Assembly: GCF_003762905.1 (NCBI RefSeq)
Contig: NZ_RJKS01000004.1
Coordinates: 496,001 to 560,000 of the forward strand
Direction of reading: 5' to 3'
DNA: 64,000 bases
Source of the DNA: Curtobacterium sp. ZW137
GTDB lineage: Bacteria > Actinomycetota > Actinomycetes > Actinomycetales > Microbacteriaceae
The notes beneath the pieces were generated by a model. That model searched no databases. It worked only from the letters and a program-made list of their open reading frames with translations, and had not been told where the DNA came from. The position numbers and the translations under genes are program-made. Below, piece by piece: positions 24,950 to 32,794 of the stretch (its first letter is position 1; each line of letters opens with the position of its first letter).

Positions 24950-26011
24950 ATGCCAGCACCCCACGCACGCGTCACCCAGCGCATGATCGCCGACATCGCC
25001 GGCGTGAGTCAGTCGACCGTGTCGCTGGTGCTCAACGGCAAGGCGGACGAGACCCGGCGGATCCCGGCAGCGACCCGGGACCGCGTGCTCGACGTCATCC
25101 GCGAGACCACCTACGTCGCGAACCCGGTGGCCCGGAGCCTGGTCGGTGCGACCAACGACCTGATCGGCGTCTTCACGTACGAGCCGGCGTTCCCGAACCG
25201 CTCGTCGGACTTCTACACGCCGCTGCTCACCGGCATCGAGAGCGCCGCGGAGCAGGTCACAGCGGACCTGCTCGTGTTCACGAGCACCCCCGTCGTGAAC
25301 GGCAGGCGGCGGCTCTTCCACGAGTCCAACCGCCTCCGGCTCGCGGACGGCTGCATCCTGCTCGGCCGCGAGATGGACGCCGACGAGCTCGAACGGCTGC
25401 TGGACACGGACTACCCGTTCGTGGCGATCGGCCGTCGCGATGCGGCCGGCGGACGGGTGCCCTACATCGGCGTGGACTACGCCGCCGCCACACGGGCGCT
25501 CGTCCAGCGCGCGCTCGACCTCGGCCACACGCGGTTCGGTCTGCTGCGCCTGGCTCTCGGCGCCGAGTCGTCCCGCGACCGGCACACCGGCATCGTCGAC
25601 GCGCTCACCGGAGCTGGGCTCGACACGGCGGACGCGCTGGTCGAGACCACGGTGACCGACCACCGGACGGTCGCCGATGCGTGGGAGGCGATCCGGGCCT
25701 CCAGTCCGACCGTCGTCCTCGTCGAGGACCCGGACGACGGCGAGGAACTGCTCGACCTGCTCGCCGCCACCGGCCACGACGTCCCCGCCGACCTCTCCGT
25801 GATCGTGCTCGGCGAGCACACCCGCCACCGTGACCGAGGGACCGACGCCACGCGGCTCAGCGCACCGCGCACCGAACTCGGCGCACGCGCCGTCGCCGCG
25901 CTCACCGAGCGCATCGCCGCCGCGCAACGCGGCGACGCGCCGCCTCCGGTGCAGGAGCTGCTCGCGTGCACGCTCGTCGCCGGGACCACGCTCGGACCGC
26001 CACCGCGCTGA
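24950..26011 (+). CDS. LacI family transcriptional regulator
   Basis: A 353-residue repressor. The helix-turn-helix is at about 10-30 (MIADIAGVSQSTVSLVLNGKADETRRIPAATRDRVLDVI), followed by the YVANPVARSLVGATNDLIGVFT hinge and a periplasmic-binding-like effector domain (about 65-345). I chose the ATG at 24950 because the upstream in-frame codons cover the operator. It is 79 bp before the FAD oxidoreductase gene in the same direction and presumably controls that operon. The effector is not evident; LacI proteins usually sense sugars but not always. Confidence 0.9.
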   Translation: MPAPHARVTQRMIADIAGVSQSTVSLVLNGKADETRRIPAATRDRVLDVIRETTYVANPVARSLVGATNDLIGVFTYEPAFPNRSSDFYTPLLTGIESAAEQVTADLLVFTSTPVVNGRRRLFHESNRLRLADGCILLGREMDADELERLLDTDYPFVAIGRRDAAGGRVPYIGVDYAAATRALVQRALDLGHTRFGLLRLALGAESSRDRHTGIVDALTGAGLDTADALVETTVTDHRTVADAWEAIRASSPTVVLVEDPDDGEELLDLLAATGHDVPADLSVIVLGEHTRHRDRGTDATRLSAPRTELGARAVAALTERIAAAQRGDAPPPVQELLACTLVAGTTLGPPPR

Positions 26012-26090
26012 CCCGACCGACCGCACCCCCGCACGCTCCCCAACCGCCCCCCACGTCCCCACGTCCCCATCCGTCAGGAGTCGCTCCACC

Positions 26091-27758
26091 ATGCCCGGAA
26101 CCACCCCAACCACGACCGGCGACACCGCCGTCGACCTCATCAGCACGGACGTCGTCATCGTCGGCGGCGGCCTCGGCGGTGTCGCCGCCGCGATCGCCGT
26201 GTGCCGCGCCGGCCGCCGCGCCGTCCTCACCGAGGAGACGGACTGGCTCGGCGGACAGCTGACCAGCCAGGCCGTGCCGCCGGACGAGCACCCGTGGGTC
26301 GAGCAGTTCGGCGTCACCCGGAGCTACCGGGCACTGCGGGACGGCATCCGCGACCACTACCGCCGCGTCTACCCGCTCCGCGCCGAGGCGGCCGCGCTCC
26401 CCGACCTGAACCCCGGCGCCGGCCGCGTGAGCAAGCTCTGCCACGAGCCGCGCGTCGCCCTCGCGGTGATCGAGGAGATGCTCCAGCCGTACCGCACCGC
26501 CGGACTCCTGACGGTCCTGCTCGACCACCGTCCGGTCACCGCGACGACGGACGGGGACCGCGTCACGGGCGTCACGGTCGAGCGTGCGGACGGCCGCCGG
26601 ACCGAGCTGCGCGGCACGTTCGTGCTCGACGCCACCGAGACGGGTGAGGTCCTGCCGCTCGCCGGGGTCGAGCACGTCGTCGGCGCCGAGTCGCGCGACG
26701 AGCACGGCGAGCCGCACGCGCCGGAGGTCGCGGACCCGGCGAACCAGCAAGGCATCACGTTCTGCTTCGCCGTGTCGCACCACGAGGGCGAGGACCACAC
26801 GATCGAGCGCCCCGAGATGTACGACTTCTGGCGCGCGTACCAGCCGGACTTCTGGCCGGCGCCGCTCATCGGGTTCCTCGCGCCCGATCCCCGCACGCTC
26901 GAGGCGCACCCGCGGACCTTCGAGCCGAACCCGGACACCGACCCCCTCGCCGTCAGCGCCGACCAGAGCGCCGACGCGGGCGACAAGGAACTCTGGGGAT
27001 TCCGGCGGATCGTCGCACGGAAGCTCTTCACCGAGGGGGCGTTCGAGTCGGACATCTGCCTCGTGAACTGGCCACTCAACGACTACTGGCTGAAGCCGGT
27101 GATCGGCACCTCGGGCGACGCCGATGCCGACGCCGAGACCACGAGGCAGGCGCTGCACGAGGCACGACAGCTCTCGCTCTCGGTCCTGTACTGGCTGCAG
27201 ACCGAAGCACCCCGGCCGGACGGCGGCGCGGGCTTCCCCGGGCTCCGACTGCGCGGCGACGTCACCGGCAGCGAGGACGGCCTGGCCAAGGCCGCCTACA
27301 TCCGCGAGTCCCGGCGGATCCGCGCGGTGACGACCATCGTCGAGCAGGACGTCTCCGCCGAGGTCGTGGGGGTGACCGGCCGGACGCGCTACCGCGACTC
27401 GGTCGGCGTCGGCAGCTACCGCCTGGACCTGCACCCGTCGACCGGTGGCGACAACTACGTCGACATCGCGAGCGTCCCGTTCGAGATCCCCCTCGGCGCC
27501 CTCGTCCCCCAGCGCGTCACGAACCTGCTGCCGGCGGGCAAGGACATCGGCACCACCCACATCACCAACGGCTGCTACCGACTGCACCCGGTCGAGTGGA
27601 ACGTCGGCGAGGTCGCCGGCGCACTCGCCGCGCACTGCATCGCAACCGGCTCCACCCCGCAGGCCGTCCAGGCCGACGACTCCCGGTTCGCCACCTTCGC
27701 CGCAGATCTCGACCGCGACGGGGTCGAACGGCGCTGGCCCGCGGTCCAGGGCTACTGA
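26091..27758 (+). CDS. FAD-dependent oxidoreductase (PF12831-like)
   Basis: A 555-residue flavoprotein. The dinucleotide-binding motif VVIVGGGLGGVAAAIA has its glycines at 25, 27 and 30, and TEETDWLGGQLTSQA follows, typical of the FAD_oxidored family. A second FAD-contact region is TFVLDATETGEVLPLAG (about 176-192), and the C-terminal PAGKDIGTTHITNGCYRLHPVEWNVGEVAG (about 483-512) closes the FAD site. There is no signal peptide. A ribosome site CAGGAG precedes the ATG at 26091. As first enzyme of the operon it probably oxidises the imported substrate before the hydantoinase-like enzyme acts; the substrate is unknown. Confidence 0.85.
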   Translation: MPGTTPTTTGDTAVDLISTDVVIVGGGLGGVAAAIAVCRAGRRAVLTEETDWLGGQLTSQAVPPDEHPWVEQFGVTRSYRALRDGIRDHYRRVYPLRAEAAALPDLNPGAGRVSKLCHEPRVALAVIEEMLQPYRTAGLLTVLLDHRPVTATTDGDRVTGVTVERADGRRTELRGTFVLDATETGEVLPLAGVEHVVGAESRDEHGEPHAPEVADPANQQGITFCFAVSHHEGEDHTIERPEMYDFWRAYQPDFWPAPLIGFLAPDPRTLEAHPRTFEPNPDTDPLAVSADQSADAGDKELWGFRRIVARKLFTEGAFESDICLVNWPLNDYWLKPVIGTSGDADADAETTRQALHEARQLSLSVLYWLQTEAPRPDGGAGFPGLRLRGDVTGSEDGLAKAAYIRESRRIRAVTTIVEQDVSAEVVGVTGRTRYRDSVGVGSYRLDLHPSTGGDNYVDIASVPFEIPLGALVPQRVTNLLPAGKDIGTTHITNGCYRLHPVEWNVGEVAGALAAHCIATGSTPQAVQADDSRFATFAADLDRDGVERRWPAVQGY

Positions 27759-27790
27759 CACTCCCTCCTCACCCGAAAGGTCACAACGAC

Positions 27791-29932
27791 GTGAAACCCA
27801 ACGCACTGCGCATCGGCATCGACGTCGGTGGCACGTTCACCGACGCGGTCGCCATCGACGCCGCCACCCTGCAGCTCATCGGCCAGGCCAAGGTCCCGAC
27901 CAGCCACGACCACCCCGACGGCGTCGCCCACGGCATCGTCGAGGCGCTGCACCAGCTCCTCGAACGGATCGGCCGCTCCGCCGAGGACGTCGTGTTCCTG
28001 GCGCACGGCACCACCCAGGCGACGAACGCCCTGCTCGAGGGCGACGTCGACCCGGTCGGCCTCATCGGCGTCGGGACCGGGCCGGCCGGGTTCTTCGCGA
28101 AGCGGCTCCGGCGGCTCGCGAAGATCGAGATCGCGGACGGCAAGAAGCTCCCCGTCGCGTACGAGCACGTGCCCCGCGCCGACGACGACCGGCACGTCGA
28201 CGGGGTCCTCGACCGCTTCGAGCAGGCGGGCATCCGCTCGGTCGTCGTCACCGAACCGTTCTCCGTCGACGACCCCGTCGGTGAGGAACGCATCACCGAA
28301 CGGGCGCGCGACCGCGGGTTCCTCGTGACCGCGACCCACGACATCAGCTCGCTCTACGGGCTCAGCAAGCGGACGCGGACCGCCGTGCTCAACGCAGTCA
28401 TCCTGCCGCGGATGTTCGCGACGGCGGACCTGGTGCAGTCGAGCATCGACGCGGCCGGGATCACCGCACCGCTGATGGTGATGCGGTGCGACGGCGGCGT
28501 GATGTCGCTCGACGAGATGCGCCGCCGCCCGCTGCTCACCGTGCTGTCCGGCCCGGCGGCAGGCGTCGCCGGGGCACTCATGCAGGAGAAGCTCTCCGAC
28601 GGCGTCTTCCTCGAGACCGGCGGGACCTCCACCGACATCTCGGTCATCCGCCGCGGCAAGGTCGCGGTGCAGTACACCGAGTTCGGTGGCAGCTCGACGT
28701 ACCTGTCGGCGCTCGACGTCCGCACCGTCGGCGTCGGCGGCGGATCCATGGTCCGCATCCGGACGGGAGGCTCGGCGCAGGTCACGCACGTCGGCCCGCG
28801 CAGCGCGCACATCGCGGGGCTCCCCTACGCGTGCTTCGCGACGCTCGCCGACCTGGACGGCGCCACGCTGTCCACGGTCGCGCCGGTCGACGGGGACCCG
28901 GCCGACCACGTCGTCGTCGACGCCGCCGGTGGCCGCTTCGCGATCACGATGACGTGCGCGGCCAACGCCATCGGCCTGGTGCCGGAGTCCGACTACGCGC
29001 ACGCCGACCGGGCGGTCGCACGTGCCGCCCTGGCGCCGCTCGCGAACGCGCTCGGCACGGACGTCGACGGTGCCGCACGCGCCGTCCTCGACGCCGGGGT
29101 CGCCCCGGTCCGCGCGGTCGTCGAACGCATGGTCGAGGACTACCGGATCCCCGAGGAGACCGTGCAGCTCGTCGGCGGTGGCGGCGGTGCGGCCTCGGTC
29201 ACGCCACACACCGGCGAGCGCTCGGGCAACGCCTGGCGGATCGCGGACCACAGCGAGGTGATCAGCCCCATCGGCGTCGCGCTCGCACTCATCCGCGAGC
29301 AGGTCGAGCGGGTGATCCCCGGCGCGACCGACGAGCAGATCCTCGCCGTCCGCCGCGAGGCCGAGCAGGCGGTGATCAAGCAGGGTGCCGCTCCGGCGGA
29401 GGTGTCGGTCGACGTCACCGTCGACCCGCAGTCGAACACCGTCCGCGCCGTCGCCACGGGAGCCACCGAGCTCCGCACGCAGGACCGCACGGCCCGGCTC
29501 ACCGAGGACGACCTCCGCGCAGTCGCCGCCGGCAGCCTCGGCGTCGACGCACGGGCTCTGACGGTCCTCGCATCGACCGACAGCCACGTCGTGTTCGGCG
29601 CACCCGAGGAGCGCCGCTTCCTCCGGAAGCCGAAGCACCCCGTGCGGGTGCTCGACCGCGACGGAGTGATCCGCTTCGCGTCGAGCGACGCCCGGGTGGA
29701 CCAGACCACGGCGGGTGCCGGTGCCGAGGCCATTCCCCGGCTCATCAGCGAGCACACCTCCTACGGCGACGGGGGATCCCGTGCACCAGCGCTTCAGCTG
29801 CTCGTCGGGCCGCGGATCGCCGACCTGTCCGGGGTGCTCGACGAGTCGCAGCTCGTGTCGCTCGCGCGCACCGAGGTCGAGGGGCACGACCGGGCCGAGT
29901 CGCTCGTGGCCGTGCTCGAGGTCCGGTCGTGA
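27791..29932 (+). CDS. Hydantoinase/oxoprolinase family protein (HyuA-like)
   Basis: A 713-residue ATP-dependent amidohydrolase homologue. The N-terminal ATPase motif IGIDVGGTFTDAVAID is at about 8-23 and LAHGTTQATNALLEG at about 71-85. The second phosphate motif ETGGTSTDISVI is near 275 and TVGVGGGSMVRI near 315. QLVGGGGGAASV near 460 is the adenosine-binding loop. Family members hydrolyse 5-oxoproline, N-methylhydantoin or carboxylate acetone-like ketones with ATP, usually with a HyuB partner. No HyuB gene is present here, so the enzyme may act alone or with the following unknown protein, whose GTG start overlaps its stop (GTGA). Confidence 0.88.
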   Translation: MKPNALRIGIDVGGTFTDAVAIDAATLQLIGQAKVPTSHDHPDGVAHGIVEALHQLLERIGRSAEDVVFLAHGTTQATNALLEGDVDPVGLIGVGTGPAGFFAKRLRRLAKIEIADGKKLPVAYEHVPRADDDRHVDGVLDRFEQAGIRSVVVTEPFSVDDPVGEERITERARDRGFLVTATHDISSLYGLSKRTRTAVLNAVILPRMFATADLVQSSIDAAGITAPLMVMRCDGGVMSLDEMRRRPLLTVLSGPAAGVAGALMQEKLSDGVFLETGGTSTDISVIRRGKVAVQYTEFGGSSTYLSALDVRTVGVGGGSMVRIRTGGSAQVTHVGPRSAHIAGLPYACFATLADLDGATLSTVAPVDGDPADHVVVDAAGGRFAITMTCAANAIGLVPESDYAHADRAVARAALAPLANALGTDVDGAARAVLDAGVAPVRAVVERMVEDYRIPEETVQLVGGGGGAASVTPHTGERSGNAWRIADHSEVISPIGVALALIREQVERVIPGATDEQILAVRREAEQAVIKQGAAPAEVSVDVTVDPQSNTVRAVATGATELRTQDRTARLTEDDLRAVAAGSLGVDARALTVLASTDSHVVFGAPEERRFLRKPKHPVRVLDRDGVIRFASSDARVDQTTAGAGAEAIPRLISEHTSYGDGGSRAPALQLLVGPRIADLSGVLDESQLVSLARTEVEGHDRAESLVAVLEVRS

Positions 29933-30597
29933 CCGTCGTGGACGTCGTGGCGGAGGCCGCGGCGTTGCGCGCGCTCGAGGACGTGGACGACGCCGAGCTC
30001 GGCGCACGGCTGCTCCGTGGCGTACCGACGAACGAGTCCCGCAGCGACGAGGAGCTGCTGCGGCACGCGACACGGGCGACCGCGTTCGGCGCCGAGCTGG
30101 CGGGCCCGGCGCCGGGCGGTTCGGCCTCGTCGGCCGGTTCGGCCTCGTCGGCCGGTTCGCCCTCGCCGGAGATCGTCGAGCACGAGGGCGGCCTCGAGGC
30201 TGCGCTGCTCGCCCAGTACGACGCCCGCCACCACCGGATCGACCTGTTCACCGACACCATCGCGTTCTGCGAGCAGCTCGTCGACGACCTCGGATGGCGA
30301 CACCTCTTCCCCGTCGGCACCGTCCGTGCCGCCGCCGTCGAGCACGAGCGTGCGCACCACCTCGTCACAGCCGACCGGTCCCGTGACCTGCGTGCGGCGC
30401 TCGACCACGAGGTGTTCCGCCTCGGCCGGTTCCGGCGCCTGGCGTACATCGCCGGCGCGGACGAGGTGGCCGCCCACGCGTTCGCCACCAGGAGCCTCGG
30501 ACTCACCCGGTCCCCGCTCCTCCTCACCGCAGCGGCAACGGCCGCGATCCGGACGCGCAACGACGCGCGATCCGCTTCGAACCCCAAGGAGAACTGA
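29929..30597 (+). CDS. Unknown protein in the hydantoinase-like operon
   Basis: A 222-residue soluble protein I do not recognise. It is probably all-alpha: a first part rich in Asp/Glu (about 1-60), a low-complexity Ser/Ala/Gly linker (about 62-82) made by an 18-bp tandem duplication, and a His-rich second part. The latter has YDARHHRIDLFTDTIAFCEQL, RAAAVEHERAHHLVTADRSRD and GADEVAAHAFATRSLG. The EHERAHH cluster could bind metal, but it is not a canonical HExxH. The GTG start overlaps the stop of the HyuA-like gene and the permease gene follows after 3 bp, so it is an integral member of the operon, perhaps an accessory subunit. Confidence 0.7.
   Translation: MTVVDVVAEAAALRALEDVDDAELGARLLRGVPTNESRSDEELLRHATRATAFGAELAGPAPGGSASSAGSASSAGSPSPEIVEHEGGLEAALLAQYDARHHRIDLFTDTIAFCEQLVDDLGWRHLFPVGTVRAAAVEHERAHHLVTADRSRDLRAALDHEVFRLGRFRRLAYIAGADEVAAHAFATRSLGLTRSPLLLTAAATAAIRTRNDARSASNPKEN
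30120..30171 (+). repeat. 18-bp tandem repeat inside the unknown gene
   Basis: TTCGGCCTCGTCGGCCGG occurs twice exactly (30120-30137, 30138-30155) followed by a degenerate third unit from 30156. It is in frame and encodes (SASSAG)n, so it only lengthens a linker. Strain-to-strain length variation is likely. Confidence 0.8.
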
Positions 30598-30600
30598 CCA

Positions 30601-31893
30601 ATGGGCATCGCAATCATCGTCATCATGGCGATCGGGGTCGCCCTGATCCTCACCGGCAAACTCCCCACCGCGTTCGCCCTCGTGCTGCTCGCGGTGGCGA
30701 TCGCCCTCGCCGGCGGCGCCTCGTTCGTCGGCGCAGAGAACAGCGTGCTGACCACGGTGATCCAGAACGGCGCGATCACCCTGGCGTCCACGATGGTGGC
30801 CATCCTGCTCGGCTCCTGGCTCGGCTCGCTGATGCGGGACACCGCGATCGCGTCGACCCTGGTCCGCAAGACGGTCGAGTTCGGCGGCGACCGTCCCGTC
30901 GTGATCGCCCTCGGAGTGCTCGTCATCTCCGCGCTCTGCGGCGCGGTCACCGGTTCCGCCCCCGCCGCCCTGCTCGCCGGGGTCATCGGGATCCCCGCGA
31001 TGATCGCGGTCGGTGTCCCGAAGGTCACCGCGGCCGGGACCATCCTGATGGGCATCGGCGCCGGCGTGCCGTTCGAGCTGCCGGTCTGGCAGTTCTTCTC
31101 AACCGCCCTGCACCTCCCCATCCCGCAGGTGCGGTCGTTCATGATCCTGCTGTTCCCGTTCGCCGCCGCAGCCGCGGTCGCCTACGTGATCATCGAGACC
31201 CGTCGCCGCGGCACCGTGCACGCCTGGTCGCTCGCGGCCCCTGCCGACGGCACCCGTGTCGTCACGAGCCGCCGTCGACGCCTGGGCGACGCGCCGTGGT
31301 TCGCGCTGCTGACCCCGCTCGTCCCGATCGTCCTGGCACTCGTCCTGCAGGTGCCGATCATCCCGTCGCTGCTCGCAGGCGTGCTGTTCGCCGTCGTCAC
31401 GACGACCCGACCGGGGCTCTGGGGAACCACGATGCTGCGGTCGCTCTACGACGGGTTCAAGGTCGCCGCCCCGCCGATCACGCTGTTCATCGCGATCGGC
31501 ATGCTCCTCGCCGCCGTGGGGCTGCCGGGATCCGTGGCCGCGCTCCGGCCGATCGTCGAGGCCGTCGCCCCGACGAACATCTGGCTCTACGTCATCGTGT
31601 TCTCGGTGCTCGTCCCCCTGTGCCTGTACCGCGGGCCGCTCAACATCTTCGGGCTCGGGGCGGGGATCGCCGGTGCGATGACCGCGATCGGCTTCTACTC
31701 GCCGATGGCCGTCCTCGGGCTGATGACCTCGTACAACCAGGTCTTCGGCGTCGCCGACCCCACGAGCACCCAGACCGTGTGGGCGTCCCAGTACGCGGGG
31801 GTCTCGCCGCAGGCCGTGATGGTCCGGGTGCTGCCGTACGTCTGGGTCGTGGCGATCGCGGGCATCGTCCTGTCGGCGGTCAAGTATTTCTGA
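30601..31893 (+). CDS. Permease of the ion-transporter superfamily (GntP/DctM-like)
   Basis: A 430-residue integral membrane protein with about 11 helices and no soluble domains. The N-terminus IIVIMAIGVALILTGKLPTAFALVLLAVAIALAGG, the MVAILLGSWLGSLMRDTAIASTLVRK segment, and CGAVTGSAPAALLAGVIGIPAMIAVGVPKVTAAGT show the two-fold repeated layout of GntP, CitMHS and DctM permeases. It probably imports the organic acid or heterocycle that the preceding enzymes degrade. It is the last gene of the LacI-controlled operon, 3 bp after the preceding stop. Confidence 0.8.
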   Translation: MGIAIIVIMAIGVALILTGKLPTAFALVLLAVAIALAGGASFVGAENSVLTTVIQNGAITLASTMVAILLGSWLGSLMRDTAIASTLVRKTVEFGGDRPVVIALGVLVISALCGAVTGSAPAALLAGVIGIPAMIAVGVPKVTAAGTILMGIGAGVPFELPVWQFFSTALHLPIPQVRSFMILLFPFAAAAAVAYVIIETRRRGTVHAWSLAAPADGTRVVTSRRRRLGDAPWFALLTPLVPIVLALVLQVPIIPSLLAGVLFAVVTTTRPGLWGTTMLRSLYDGFKVAAPPITLFIAIGMLLAAVGLPGSVAALRPIVEAVAPTNIWLYVIVFSVLVPLCLYRGPLNIFGLGAGIAGAMTAIGFYSPMAVLGLMTSYNQVFGVADPTSTQTVWASQYAGVSPQAVMVRVLPYVWVVAIAGIVLSAVKYF

Positions 31894-31966
31894 CGACGGG
31901 CACTCGAAGGGCCCCGGCCCCGCGCACTCGCTGTGCCGACGACGTGCCCGCGGGCGGCCGATCCGG

Positions 31967-32794
31967 TCAGGGTGACGGATCGGCCGCTCGCCGCCGGCGC
32001 ACGACGACGAACGCGGTCGCACCGGCCGCCGCCGCGCTTGCCGCCGCTCCGATCCCGATACCGAGCGCGGTCCCGGCTCCCCCCGGTCCGTGATCTGTCG
32101 AGGCGGCCGCCGGGCTCACCGTCGACGTGGGAGCCACGACGGCGGGCACGGGTGTCGCGGACGGCGTCGGGGTGGGATCGGCGCAGCTGACCGGGATCGA
32201 TGCGGACACCGGGTCGAGCGCGGTGCCCGCGGGGTAGGTGCCGAACGCCGTCGCCCCCTCCTGCGTGAGGGTGGCGGCAGCCGCGTCGAGCACGACGGTC
32301 CCCGCGGCCGGGTCGACGGGGTGTGCGGTGAGGTCGAGCGTCGCGAACGGCACGTCGAGTTCGTCGATCGCAGCACCGTCCTGGGTGGTACCGCGGACGT
32401 CGAGGTGCAGCATCGCCGAGGTCGGTCCGGTGACCTCGATCGTGGGGTCGGCGATCATCGTGTCGAGGATCCCGCCGTGCCCCGTGAAGCGCACGGACCC
32501 CGTCCACCCGACGGTGCCCGCACCGGAGACGTCGGTGGTGCCCGAGCCGCCGGACCACCCGAACGACGGCGTCGTGTAGGTGGCGCCGTCGGCCGTCGTC
32601 CAGCTCCCCTTCGCGATGGATCCGCTGATGTACGACCGGAACGACTCCTTGAAGCCCCAGGTCAGGGTGGCTTCGGCGACCGTGCAGCCTGGAGTCGTCG
32701 TCGCTGCGGACGCCGAGGACACCCCGAGGGCCGGGACGGCCGCGGCGAGCGCCACGACCGTCCCGGCCAGCCCGAGCGTCAGGGCATCACGCAC
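31967..32794 (-). CDS. Cell-surface heme-binding protein with one HtaA domain (HtaB-like)
   Basis: A 275-residue exported protein. The GTG at 32794 overlaps the end of the large htaA gene by 8 bp and starts a signal peptide (ALTLGLAGTVVALAAAVPALG, cleavage near ASAA). One HtaA domain spans about 40-205: TLTWGFKESFRSYISGSIAKG, then RFTGHGGILDTMIADPTIEV with the conserved His, and FGTYPAGTALDPVSASI. A Pro/Thr-rich linker leads to a C-terminal membrane helix (GTALGIGIGAAASAAAAGATAFVVV) and RRRR, so it stays anchored to the membrane like Corynebacterium HtaB. It would take heme from HtaA and hand it to HmuT. Confidence 0.87.
   Translation of the reverse strand: MRDALTLGLAGTVVALAAAVPALGVSSASAATTTPGCTVAEATLTWGFKESFRSYISGSIAKGSWTTADGATYTTPSFGWSGGSGTTDVSGAGTVGWTGSVRFTGHGGILDTMIADPTIEVTGPTSAMLHLDVRGTTQDGAAIDELDVPFATLDLTAHPVDPAAGTVVLDAAAATLTQEGATAFGTYPAGTALDPVSASIPVSCADPTPTPSATPVPAVVAPTSTVSPAAASTDHGPGGAGTALGIGIGAAASAAAAGATAFVVVRRRRAADPSP

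Noticed and set aside
28770-28790. Partial match to palindrome A stem (GGACGGGAGGCTCGG) inside the hydantoinase-like gene
   Set aside because: Only one arm is present, and it is explained by coding sequence.
27752-30073. A 773-codon antisense frame over the hydantoinase-like gene
   Set aside because: Composition is Asp/Arg/Val-rich shadow text with no motifs. The plus strand has complete ATPase motifs and gene overlaps.
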